Source of the DNA: CAMLJR01 sp964631955
GTDB lineage: Bacteria > Pseudomonadota > Gammaproteobacteria > Pseudomonadales > CAMLJR01
Direction of reading: 5' to 3'
Assembly: GCA_964631955.1 (NCBI GenBank)
Contig: CAZWBA010000007.1
Span: forward strand, 62,001-126,000
DNA: 64,000 nt
Shown: positions 50,904-59,565 of the stretch, piece by piece
Layout: the number at the start of each line of letters is the position of its first letter
Numbering within the stretch: position 1 is the stretch's first letter
Program-made: the position numbers and the translations under genes
The notes under the pieces: model-generated
Seen by the model: only the letters and a program-made list of their open reading frames with translations
Database searches by the model: none
What the model was told of the DNA's origin: nothing

Positions 50904-52741
50904 CAATTGACTCCTGTACTTGCAGAAACGTTAGCAGCACGCGCCGCCTTCATGGTTTTCCTTAAGGATTCGGTGGCGGCCACATCGACTTTCAAATCGT
51001 AATCGTCGAGCGAACCTGAGAGCACCACGCCGTATTTATCGCGCGCTGCGTGCAAGCTCACATATTCGTCGAGCACATCCTCTTTCACCGCTTCGGGATC
51101 GCGATCGAGCGCAGAACCGAAACCCGCACCACCGCCGTGCTGATAGGCGATGACCGCGCCGGCCGGCAATTGCGCGCGCGCAGTCAGATCGATTTTGTAT
51201 TCGTTCGGCGTGCCCACTTCGAAATGGTTGGTGTAGGGAATCGCATCGTCGCCGCCACACATGCCACGCAACGGATGCGCCGCGGATACCATCCACGCCA
51301 TCGCAAACGTCGACTCTAACACTTGCTTTATGTTGCGACTGCCCGGCGCACCGCGCCACTGACCGGCACCACCGCCATCGGTGACCATTTCGCGACTGAT
51401 ATTGATGACGGGAAAACGGCTCTCGGCATCTTCGGCTTCGGAGAGCAATAAATTGCCGAGTGCCGAAGGGCATGAGCCCCAGCCGTCGATACCTTCGACC
51501 GCAGACGAATCCATCGAGCGCGCATCGACGCCCTGATCCATCCACATGCCGTTTTCATCGAAACCGATGACGGCGTTGGGCATACCGATTTTATAAACCT
51601 GCGGTTGCGCGCGACCCGGAACGACCGTCGATAACGCAATGCAGACGGCTTCGGTGATTTCGCACGCAGGATGAAAGGAGCCCAGCGCGGCGGGTTTGTT
51701 CGGCGGGGGATGCGCGATGCAGCCTTCGGGAATGACGAATTCGACCGCGTTGAACAAGCCCTCGTTTTTCGGAATGTCGGGGTCAACCATCGCCACCAGT
51801 TGCGTCATGATGTAACCGCGGCTGTTGCCGAAAGTGTTCCATACGCCGACCAGATCCTGCCGGTCGTCGGTTCCCGTCAAATCGACGGTGAGCTGATCGC
51901 CCTTCACATTGCATGCGACATGCACTTTGATGTCTTTGGTGCCGAGCGTGTCGTGATCGATGAAAACATCGGCTTCGTAAACACCGTCGGGCCACGCTGC
52001 GACTTCTTCGCGAAAACGTTTTTCCGAATGATCGATGGTGTAATTGATCGCGGCCTTGACGGTGTCGGTGCCGAATTTGCGAATCACCTCTTCCATCAGA
52101 CGCACGGAATGCTGCACGCCACCGATCATCGCCGCGAGATCGCCGGAGAAAGTGGCAAAACGATTATTGCGTTCGATGAGCTTGATCACATCGCGACGTT
52201 TTTCACCGCGATGCACGAGTTTCAGACACGGAATCGCCAGACCTTCGGTGAAAATATCGGTGGCTTCGAGCGTGAAACCGCCGGGGTCCTTTCCACCCGT
52301 ATCGCCCTGGTGCGCCTGCAGCGCCTGCACCATCACCAGCTCGCCTTTCTCGTCGAATACCGGCGCATACACGTTGTAATCGGGCAAGTGACCGCCGCCG
52401 TGATCGGGATCGTTGCCGAGAAATACATCGCCCGGACCCCAGTCGTATTCATCGAAATTCATCAGACCATAACGCACGGTCAATTGCGTGACGAAGGTTA
52501 AATGCGGCGTGCCGATCGAGCCCACGGCGAGCCGGCCCCGCGCATCGATAATCGCCGCATTGCGTTCGTTCGACTGATTGATGATGGGAGACGAAGCCGA
52601 GCGCCCGAGATGTGCTGCCGCTTCGAAACAAATCGTTTCCAGCGCACCGCGAATGATACTGGCGGTGACCGGATCGACCGTCACCGGCGTTTCCAGCGGC
52701 GGACGTCTGGCGGCAAGCTTTTTATTTAATTCGAAAGACAC
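50903..52741 (-). CDS. Hydantoinase/oxoprolinase subunit B
   Basis: A 612-residue HyuB-type protein. Conserved stretches include ICFEAAAHLGRSASSPIIN, PGDVFLGNDPDHGGGHLPDY, MVQALQAHQGDTGG and the late GGGAGQWRGAPGS. The DPDHGGGHLPD region carries the metal-binding acidic and His residues characteristic of this subunit. It always works with a HyuA partner, here encoded next with a one-base overlap. It is the first gene of the unit; 287 bases of promoter region separate it from the divergent SDR gene. Confidence 0.9.
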   Translation of the reverse strand: MSFELNKKLAARRPPLETPVTVDPVTASIIRGALETICFEAAAHLGRSASSPIINQSNERNAAIIDARGRLAVGSIGTPHLTFVTQLTVRYGLMNFDEYDWGPGDVFLGNDPDHGGGHLPDYNVYAPVFDEKGELVMVQALQAHQGDTGGKDPGGFTLEATDIFTEGLAIPCLKLVHRGEKRRDVIKLIERNNRFATFSGDLAAMIGGVQHSVRLMEEVIRKFGTDTVKAAINYTIDHSEKRFREEVAAWPDGVYEADVFIDHDTLGTKDIKVHVACNVKGDQLTVDLTGTDDRQDLVGVWNTFGNSRGYIMTQLVAMVDPDIPKNEGLFNAVEFVIPEGCIAHPPPNKPAALGSFHPACEITEAVCIALSTVVPGRAQPQVYKIGMPNAVIGFDENGMWMDQGVDARSMDSSAVEGIDGWGSCPSALGNLLLSEAEDAESRFPVINISREMVTDGGGAGQWRGAPGSRNIKQVLESTFAMAWMVSAAHPLRGMCGGDDAIPYTNHFEVGTPNEYKIDLTARAQLPAGAVIAYQHGGGAGFGSALDRDPEAVKEDVLDEYVSLHAARDKYGVVLSGSLDDYDLKVDVAATESLRKTMKAARAANVSASTGVN

Positions 52742-52978
52742 GGCGGCACTCCTATCCAGAGGGGCAGTCTGTGAGGGGAATCACTCGTCCGCAGCTCTGC
52801 GTGCAGCGGCGCGGACAGACAACTGACACGATGCGGCGATAATAAACTACAAGGCTGGCGCGGGTTCCTGACATCTCGCGTTGCCCGATATACAGATAGC
52901 GCAGGATGCTTGCGGCCGATAGCGCCCCGAAATCGATGGCGACATAATGCAGCTCACATGCTCTTTCAGCGCGACTTA

Positions 52979-53010
52979 TCCGATTTTAATAACGTCCGAT
53001 TTTGATAACG
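52979..53010. promoter_or_regulatory. Tandem 16-bp direct repeat just before an SDR gene
   Basis: TCCGATTTTAATAACG (52979-52994) is followed immediately by TCCGATTTTGATAACG (52995-53010), differing at one base. The repeat ends 18 bases before the SDR start codon. It might be an operator with two helically phased half-sites or a recent slippage duplication in the leader. Confidence 0.6.
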
Positions 53011-53028
53011 CAAGCGAGGCACCATCCC

Positions 53029-53829
53029 ATGACGCAGCTTTCTCCATCCGCTTCATCAACCAGCTCATCAAAACCCGTCGTCATCATTACTGGTGCCAGC
53101 GCGGGCATCGGTGATGCGATCGCGCGCCGCTTTGCCAGAGGCGGCTGGAATATCGTTGCCGTCGCGCGCAGAAGGGAACGCCTCGAAGAGCTTGCGAAAT
53201 CACTGGCAGGCGTTGCTGAAGTCGCCATCGTCACGGGCGATGTCACCGATCCCGAAGTGCCGAAAAAAGCCGTAAAAGCCGCGATGGATACCTTCGGTCG
53301 ACTCGATTCGTTAGTGAATAACGCGGGCTCCGGCAAATGGGCGCCGGTGCGCGACACCGACGATGCCACACTCGATGAGGTGATCGATACCAGTCTGAAA
53401 GCGCCGTTCCGTTTTGCGCGCGAAGCATTGACCGCAATGAAGGAAGGTTCATCGATCATCAATATCGGTTCGGTGTTCGGCATCGTCAGCGGAATGGCGG
53501 GCGGCGCGTATTCGACAGTAAAAGCGGGCCTGATCGGTCTAACACAATCACTAGCGTGCGATAACGGCGCTAAAGGCATTCGCGCGAATCTGGTGGCGCC
53601 AGGCGTCATTCGCACCGACATGACCGATGCCTACTGGGAAAGCAGTTATTTTCAGCGCACCAATCACGAAGTCACGCCCTTTCACCGCGAAGGCACATCG
53701 GACGATATCGCCAACACCGTATTTTTTCTGGCATCACAGGAAGGCAGTTATATCAACGGCCAAACCATCGCGCTCGACGGCGGCTGGACGACGACGAAAT
53801 ATATATCGAATGCCGCATTGTCACGTTAA
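53029..53829 (+). CDS. Short-chain dehydrogenase/reductase
   Basis: A 266-residue classical SDR. After a Ser-rich N-terminal tail of about 15 residues come TGASAGIG (21-28), NNAG (97-100) and the catalytic S148, Y161 and K165 (YSTVK). VARRRERLEEL after the second strand, with basic residues, indicates NADP preference. It diverges from the hydantoinase unit. A histidine phosphatase gene lies 84 bases downstream but looks unrelated. Likely a ketone reductase or alcohol dehydrogenase of the pathway; substrate unknown. Confidence 0.9.
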   Translation: MTQLSPSASSTSSSKPVVIITGASAGIGDAIARRFARGGWNIVAVARRRERLEELAKSLAGVAEVAIVTGDVTDPEVPKKAVKAAMDTFGRLDSLVNNAGSGKWAPVRDTDDATLDEVIDTSLKAPFRFAREALTAMKEGSSIINIGSVFGIVSGMAGGAYSTVKAGLIGLTQSLACDNGAKGIRANLVAPGVIRTDMTDAYWESSYFQRTNHEVTPFHREGTSDDIANTVFFLASQEGSYINGQTIALDGGWTTTKYISNAALSR

Positions 53830-53913
53830 TTAAATATTGTCACGCTAACTAAATGCTGTGTTGTTACGCTCATAAAAAGCCCCGAAAAATTATTTTTATT
53901 GTGGATAAAAAAA

Positions 53914-54696
53914 ATGAAAAAGCTGCTTCCCGTTTGCGTATTTGTATTAGCCTCAATTCAGTCTCTCCCGGTGGCAGCCGCAGAGTTTCTGTTCATCCGT
54001 CATGCCGAGAGCAAAACCAATGCCGGCATGTCGACGACAATCCCTGAGATTTACGATCCGACCCTGACTGCAAACGGCGAACGGCAGGCTGCCGAACTCG
54101 CCACGCATTTGAGCGGATTGAATGTAATTTCACTCTATACCAGCGCCTATCAGCGGACCGCGCTGACCATCGCACCCACCGCCACAGAATTCGGCCTGAC
54201 GCCGACCGCCGATGCAAGAACCAACGAATGGTATTTCGGCGATATCACCGCTCCCAGCGACCTCAATATCTTCGCCATTGCCGGCGTCATCAATGCGTGG
54301 GATACGGGCAACACAAGCGCCAGACCCGACCTGCCCAATGCCGAATCGCTCGACGACATGCTCGCGCGCGTCCTGCCCGCATGGAATGAAATAATTTCTG
54401 CGCACAAAAACGACGACGGCGTGATCGTCATCGTCGGGCACAGTCTGGAAATGCAATTCGCACTCCCCTATCTGGCCAATAATGTCTCCACGAATTTTGC
54501 GGCGAGTCACAGCATTGCCAATACCGGCATCATCGAAGTCAGACTCGACGGCAATGGCTCACCGTATGTAGCGAACTGGCAAGGCACTCAACTGGTGCCC
54601 GTACCACTGCCCGCCGGTTTTACATTGTTGCTGAGCGGATTGTCACTGCTCGCCGGAAGCCGATTGGCTCGCCGTCGTCAGTACCGGGAACGCTGA
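53914..54696 (+). CDS. Secreted histidine phosphatase with PEP-CTERM-like tail
   Basis: A 260-residue protein. It has a Sec signal (KKLLPVCVFVLASIQSLPVAAA). A histidine phosphatase domain carries the RHA motif FIRHAESKTN near residue 30 and the second His in VGHSLEMQ near 175. The C-terminal tail is VPLP, a hydrophobic stretch GFTLLLSGLSLLAG and basic RLARRRQYRER. That tail is a VPLPA-type exosortase sorting signal. The enzyme is therefore expected to be delivered to the cell surface. Family members hydrolyse phosphate esters with a phosphohistidine intermediate. The ATG at 53914 begins the signal; its Shine-Dalgarno is weak. The gene is more AT-rich in the leader. The substrate outside the cell is unknown. 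Confidence 0.88.
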   Translation: MKKLLPVCVFVLASIQSLPVAAAEFLFIRHAESKTNAGMSTTIPEIYDPTLTANGERQAAELATHLSGLNVISLYTSAYQRTALTIAPTATEFGLTPTADARTNEWYFGDITAPSDLNIFAIAGVINAWDTGNTSARPDLPNAESLDDMLARVLPAWNEIISAHKNDDGVIVIVGHSLEMQFALPYLANNVSTNFAASHSIANTGIIEVRLDGNGSPYVANWQGTQLVPVPLPAGFTLLLSGLSLLAGSRLARRRQYRER

Positions 54697-54817
54697 AGGC
54701 GAGGCCCAGGAAACGGGGGCGGCTTTATTTTTCGCAGATTTATTTCCACAACTTTTTATTCAGCCCGGCAAATAATGGCCACCCCTGCGTTCGGCAGTTT
54801 ATAAAAACGAAAAAGTG

Positions 54818-55564
54818 CTATTTTTTATTTTCAGTAAACGCTCGAATAACTTCCGCAAATCCCGGACCGTGACCGGGCGTGTGATGCAGCTCCCACGCAT
54901 TACCCGCAGCGAGCGTCATACCGTCGGTATCTTTCAATAATTTTTTTACCTCGCGATTCGAGCGGCGGCTCGTGGCGAGAATATCAGCGCACAGTTTTTC
55001 GGTGGCGCTATCGAGTTCGCCTTCGGGCACTGCGAAATTAACCAAACCCATTTGCGCTGCATCGATTCCGGAATACGTGCGCGCGGTAAACATCATCTCC
55101 TTCGCCTTCGCCATACCGATGCGACGCGGCAGGCGTTGCGTCAGCCCCCATATCGGCACCAGATCGAATTTCGCATGCGTGTCGGCGAAGCGTGCATTTT
55201 CCGCAGCAATAATAATATCCGCAGCGAGTACGAGTTCGAGCCCGCCGGTATAACAATGGCCGCGCACGCTCGCGACGACAGGAAATGGCAGCGTAGCCAG
55301 ACGCTCCACCACGCCATTTTCGATGCGCTCCGCCCTGCCGCCCTCTTCACCCGATGCGAGTCCTTCCAGATCGTGCCCTGCACAAAAGCTGCGACCCGCG
55401 CCGCTCAACAATAAACAGCCGATATCTTCTTTTTCGAGCCGATCCAGATACGCATCGATTTCTTCGAAGGTGGCCAGACTCAATGCGTTAAGTTTTTCCG
55501 GTCTATTGAGCGTTAAACGGCACAGACCATTTTCGACGCTGCAAATAATCGATTGTTCGCTCAT
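54818..55564 (-). CDS. Enoyl-CoA hydratase/isomerase
   Basis: A 248-residue crotonase. The oxyanion motif is GAGRSFCAGHDLEG. One catalytic Glu is kept in YTGGLELVLAAD, but the second position (DTHAKFDLVP) has Ala where hydratases have Glu. This single-Glu pattern is seen in isomerases and some other branches, so either reaction is possible. The start overlaps the kinase-like gene by 4 bases (ATGA), so the two are translated together. Confidence 0.9.
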   Translation of the reverse strand: MSEQSIICSVENGLCRLTLNRPEKLNALSLATFEEIDAYLDRLEKEDIGCLLLSGAGRSFCAGHDLEGLASGEEGGRAERIENGVVERLATLPFPVVASVRGHCYTGGLELVLAADIIIAAENARFADTHAKFDLVPIWGLTQRLPRRIGMAKAKEMMFTARTYSGIDAAQMGLVNFAVPEGELDSATEKLCADILATSRRSNREVKKLLKDTDGMTLAAGNAWELHHTPGHGPGFAEVIRAFTENKK

Positions 55565-56859
55565 GCGCTTTTCTCCGCCTGTTCTAAATAGGCAATTACA
55601 TCGCTCATATTTGCCTTCTCCCAGAGATTTAAAAACGCCGACATGATCAGCAGCTGCGAGCGCGCACGTTCGCTATTTTGAATACGTGCATCGAAGCGAT
55701 TTTCTGCATTTGCCAAGTCGGGAATATTCGAAATGAGACGCACCGAATCGAGCATCCAGTTCAATCCCATCATGGCGACATAAATGGTCAGGTGCAGTTT
55801 GAACTCGGCCAAGTCGATCACAGCTCCACCACAATTTTTGAATTCGGTGATAAATAATTCCAGCAGATCGTCCAGATGGCTATTCCACAGATCGATTTCG
55901 GCACCGCTCAGGCAACCCCAGATCGCCATCGCAACGTTCATCTGACTGACGTTACCCCAGTCCATGAGACCGCACTCAACCTGATTCTTGCTGTTACGCC
56001 AGAACCATGCGTTATCGACGTGGGCATTCCAGTGACACAACGCGATCATATCGCGCTTGCTCTGCAACACTTTATTTCCGGCTTTTTCGAGCGCCTGAAA
56101 ACGCGGAGCTTCATCCTTCAGTCGATTCAAAAACTCAGTCGTGCGTATATTTTCCGGCAACAGCTGCGGATAAATCGTCGCGAACTCCGCGTATTTCTCG
56201 ACGCGCTCGCTGACTTGTGCGGGCGTGTACGAGGCGCGCTTGCTCACGACCAGTTTGGTTGGATCGAATGGAAAATAGCTTTCGACAATATCGGGTAACT
56301 TTCCGGCTTTATGCGTTCCCGCCAGTCGAGCCAAAGCCTTTATCAAGGCTCGATAATGGCCGATTTGATCGGGCATCCGATAATCGAGACATTTTGGATA
56401 TTGCGGCTCGATGCCATTTTCGCCGTAGCCAACACGCTGCGTGATCAAAATGCCCGTGCCGGAATCATGGTGATAGTCGGAGAAATAACACACGGGCACA
56501 TCGATGGGGAATTCGGGGCTGCGCGATAGCAACGCGAACAACACTTCCAACTCCATTTGACTACGCGCCTGGTCGCGCACTTCATTATCGAAATCACGCG
56601 AGAATTTCACGAACAGGTTCGTGTGCAAATCGGGCGCAGGCTTTTCGTATTCCACCGACAGTAATAATTTTCGCCCCGTGCTGCCGCCTTCGATTTCCTT
56701 GAACTCCGTAATGCGCGAAATGCGATTATCGAGAGGCAGGGACCCCGATGCTTGAAATGCCCGCGTGAGAAAAGCGGCACCACCAGCGTGCAGCGCTTCG
56801 CCATGAGCAGGAATATCCAGACCGATGGAATCGCCGCGAACGCAATCTATTTTCGTCAA
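55561..56859 (-). CDS. Aminoglycoside-phosphotransferase/ecdysteroid-kinase-like protein with altered catalytic loop
   Basis: A 432-residue protein with the kinase-like APH fold. A possible ATP Lys is K85 in NLFVKFS with acidic residues in ELEVLF. The catalytic loop reads CHWNAHVDNAWFW, where the usual H-x-D-x4-N would be H276, N278 and N283, so the catalytic Asp is replaced by Asn. The metal-binding Asp is D300 in LMDWGN. Relatives include ecdysteroid kinase-like proteins and bacterial phosphotransferases found near acyl-CoA genes. It overlaps a crotonase gene by 4 bases. It may phosphorylate a hydroxylated substrate with a changed mechanism (D282 could substitute), or be a pseudokinase. Confidence 0.75.
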   Translation of the reverse strand: MTKIDCVRGDSIGLDIPAHGEALHAGGAAFLTRAFQASGSLPLDNRISRITEFKEIEGGSTGRKLLLSVEYEKPAPDLHTNLFVKFSRDFDNEVRDQARSQMELEVLFALLSRSPEFPIDVPVCYFSDYHHDSGTGILITQRVGYGENGIEPQYPKCLDYRMPDQIGHYRALIKALARLAGTHKAGKLPDIVESYFPFDPTKLVVSKRASYTPAQVSERVEKYAEFATIYPQLLPENIRTTEFLNRLKDEAPRFQALEKAGNKVLQSKRDMIALCHWNAHVDNAWFWRNSKNQVECGLMDWGNVSQMNVAMAIWGCLSGAEIDLWNSHLDDLLELFITEFKNCGGAVIDLAEFKLHLTIYVAMMGLNWMLDSVRLISNIPDLANAENRFDARIQNSERARSQLLIMSAFLNLWEKANMSDVIAYLEQAEKSA

Positions 56860-57084
56860 AGTAGTCCCCTGTTGCCGTAATTAAAACCGGCCGCTGAAAT
56901 TCAAGACTATCGCAGATTCGAGCCGCAAAGCCTGCACGGGAGAAAAAGCACCATGCCGAACAATTTGGATATCCGATCTGGACATGAGCCATTCCATTTG
57001 GCTGAATGATATCTGAGATAATCGGGAACTCTACGGCCCCGGCCTCGGCAATGGCAACATCCGCCCATTACGGAGAATTAATGC

Positions 57085-58158
57085 ATGACTCTCAAACTCG
57101 ATGATTACCGGTTACTTGGCCGCTCCGGACTGCGCGTCTCACCGCTGTCGTTAGGAACAATGACTTTTGGTCTGCAGGCGGGCTGGGGCAGCAGCGATGA
57201 AGAAGCGAGGCAGATGTTCGATCACTATGTGGAGCGCGGCGGTAATTTTCTCGATACCGCCAATTTTTACGCGAATGGCGGTTCGGAAAAACTGGTCGGC
57301 GAATTGTTGCAGGGCCGCCGCGACCGCATGGTGGTTGCAACGAAATATTCGCTGACCATGCAGCCGGGCGATCCCAATGCTGGCGGTAATCATCGTAAAA
57401 ACATGGTTCGCGCTGTCGAAGCGAGTTTGAGGCGCCTGCAAACCGATTACATCGATTTATATTATTTGCACATCTGGGACAACCGTACGCCTGCCGAAGA
57501 AATCATGCGCGCTTTCGACGATCTCGTACGCGCCGGAAAAATTCTTTACGTCGGCATTTCCGATACGCCGGCATGGCAGGTTTCGCGCATGCAAGCGATC
57601 GCTGAATTGCGCGGCTGGTCGCCGCTGGTCGCTTTGCAGATTCCCTACAACCTCACCGAACGCAGCGTCGAACTCGAATTCATGCCGATGGCGCGCGAAA
57701 TGGGATTGGGGGTATTGCCCTGGGCACCGCTTGCAGGCGGTGTGCTGTCAGGAAAATATGCGCGCGAAGATTTGAACGTGCCGGTGGAGAAAAAGCTCGG
57801 AGCGCTCGATTCGCGCAAAGCGATCAATCTTGCGCGCGGTCGTTTGAGTGAACGCACACTCGATATAGCCGATGCGGTAAGTACGATCGCAAAAGAAATG
57901 AACAGAACCTCTGCACAAATCGCACTTGCCTGGACCTTATTGAATCCCGCCGTGGTTTCGCCGTTGATTGGCGCACGCACATTCGCGCAATTCGAGGACA
58001 ATCTCGCCGCGCTCGATGTCGAGTTTACCGTTGATCAGATCAGACGACTGGATGAAGTGAGCCGTATCGAGCTCAGCTTTCCGCACGATATGCTCGATAC
58101 GGAAATCACCAAAGGCATGTTCGGAGGAGTGAATATCGAGAAGGCGCGGTGGCGTTAA
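57085..58158 (+). CDS. Aldo/keto reductase
   Basis: A 357-residue TIM-barrel aldo/keto reductase. The catalytic tetrad is D57 and Y62 in DTANFY, K87 in ATKYSL and H129 in YYLHIWD. C-terminal motifs IALAWTLLNPAVVSPLIGARTFAQ bind NADPH. It reduces an aldehyde or ketone to the alcohol. The gene has CGGAG upstream of its ATG and is divergent from the kinase-like gene. It ends 9 bases before the convergent thioesterase gene. It belongs to the AKR11/13-like group by overall look; exact subfamily not decided. Confidence 0.93.
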   Translation: MTLKLDDYRLLGRSGLRVSPLSLGTMTFGLQAGWGSSDEEARQMFDHYVERGGNFLDTANFYANGGSEKLVGELLQGRRDRMVVATKYSLTMQPGDPNAGGNHRKNMVRAVEASLRRLQTDYIDLYYLHIWDNRTPAEEIMRAFDDLVRAGKILYVGISDTPAWQVSRMQAIAELRGWSPLVALQIPYNLTERSVELEFMPMAREMGLGVLPWAPLAGGVLSGKYAREDLNVPVEKKLGALDSRKAINLARGRLSERTLDIADAVSTIAKEMNRTSAQIALAWTLLNPAVVSPLIGARTFAQFEDNLAALDVEFTVDQIRRLDEVSRIELSFPHDMLDTEITKGMFGGVNIEKARWR

Positions 58159-58167
58159 ACTATTTTT

Positions 58168-58596
58168 TTACTGACGCTGCTCCATCACTTTCCACAGGCC
58201 TTCGCAACTCGCGACCACGCGTTCGTCGACCATGATGAACCCGCGCACGAACACGATGGATTTCGTGGCGCGGACGATTTCAGCCTTGCAGGTAACGAAT
58301 TCGCCGACGCGAGCGACCGAGACAAATTGCGACTGTAACGATAACGTTACACAGCGATTGTGACCGAGCACGTCGGATACGGTGACGCCGAGGCCCATAT
58401 CGGCGAAGGTCATTACCAGTCCGCCGTGAATGGTGCCGATATGATTATTGCAGTGTCGGTCTTCGATGATCAGACCGAGCGCTCGCCGCCCATCGACGAC
58501 GCGTATCCAGAACGGACCCGCGACGCCGGAGAACCCGCCGAGTTCGGCGCGCTCCCAACCTTCGGCCTGAAGAGATTCTGGCGTCGTACCACTCAC
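58168..58596 (-). CDS. PaaI-type acyl-CoA thioesterase
   Basis: A 142-residue single hot-dog protein. The signature HIGTIHGGLVMTFADMGLGV has the HGG and the acidic D expected in PaaI-like thioesterases. It hydrolyses acyl-CoAs to free CoA, probably removing dead-end CoA esters of the pathway. It is encoded 33 bases downstream of the acyl-CoA dehydrogenase pair in the same direction, suggesting a common transcript. Chain preference is unknown. Confidence 0.9.
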   Translation of the reverse strand: MSGTTPESLQAEGWERAELGGFSGVAGPFWIRVVDGRRALGLIIEDRHCNNHIGTIHGGLVMTFADMGLGVTVSDVLGHNRCVTLSLQSQFVSVARVGEFVTCKAEIVRATKSIVFVRGFIMVDERVVASCEGLWKVMEQRQ

Positions 58597-58629
58597 TCGC
58601 GCACCTCACTCAATCGATAAATAAAATAA

Positions 58630-59565
58630 TCAGGCCGCGCCATGCTCAGCGAAGTAATGTTCAGAGAAACAATGTTCGGCCACAACGATGGCCTGACCCG
58701 CGCGACCACCCTGCTCGCCGAGCAATGCTTTCATGCGATAGGTCCACAGATGCAACGACATTTCGAGCGTCATGCCCATCGCGCCCATCATTTGATGCAC
58801 GTCGTAAATCACGCGCGTTGCACTGTCTTGCGCATAAAGTGCAGCGACTGCGGCGTCGCCTGCATCACCGGACCACGCCGCTTTGCGCGCGAGCCAGCGC
58901 ACGCCGCCTGCGAGCACTGCACACTCGGCCATGCGATGACGCAGCGCTTGAAATGTTCCAAGTGGACGACCGAATTGTTTGCGCACGCTGATGTGTTCGA
59001 CAGTCGCATCGATCGCCGCTTTTAATAAACCCGCCATTTCAGCGGCACATGCAACACGCAACCAGGTTTTTACTTTCGCTGCATCTTCAGCAGAAAGTAA
59101 TTTCACTTCGGGTTTTACTTTGAAGCGGCCCATTGGATAGGCGTAAAGCGATTCGGGCAGTGCTTCGACTTGATCCGGTGTTGGATGCGCAATACCGACA
59201 TTGTCGCCGTCAATCACGATGACAGTTTTTGCAGTTGCGAGAAAACGTCCTGGGCGACCGTTTTCAACGACAGAGAATGGTCGCGGTAATTCCATATCGA
59301 GTTGCGGGCGCACGATCATCGACAATGCGGTTTCGCAGGTGTACGGCAACCGCGCGAGACGCTCGACCGCTAACGCTGCCGATAAGGCGCCCAGTTCTGG
59401 AATGGCGCCGATATCGAAATACTGGCCCTCTTCCAGTTCGTTTTCGAGCTTGTCGTTGACGAGCGCGAATTTATGAAACTCGGCGGGAACCAGTGCAAAT
59501 TCTTCGGCCAGTTTATCGAGCGCGCTTTCGATCGCCGACTGATCTTCGTTGAGTGTGAAATCCAT
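58630..59565 (-). CDS. Acyl-CoA dehydrogenase, short partner of a heteromeric pair
   Basis: A 311-residue acyl-CoA dehydrogenase. It is shorter than classical enzymes: the middle beta domain is reduced and the C-terminal helical domain is kept (VRKQFGRPLGTFQALRHRMA, VHQMMGAMGMTLEMSLHLW). No YEGT Glu motif is present. Its start overlaps the stop of the 383-residue partner by one base (TGATG), indicating tight coupling and probably a stable alpha2-beta2 complex like those in steroid degradation. The paralogous pair is at 16197-18465. The thioesterase gene follows. Confidence 0.9.
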   Translation of the reverse strand: MDFTLNEDQSAIESALDKLAEEFALVPAEFHKFALVNDKLENELEEGQYFDIGAIPELGALSAALAVERLARLPYTCETALSMIVRPQLDMELPRPFSVVENGRPGRFLATAKTVIVIDGDNVGIAHPTPDQVEALPESLYAYPMGRFKVKPEVKLLSAEDAAKVKTWLRVACAAEMAGLLKAAIDATVEHISVRKQFGRPLGTFQALRHRMAECAVLAGGVRWLARKAAWSGDAGDAAVAALYAQDSATRVIYDVHQMMGAMGMTLEMSLHLWTYRMKALLGEQGGRAGQAIVVAEHCFSEHYFAEHGAA

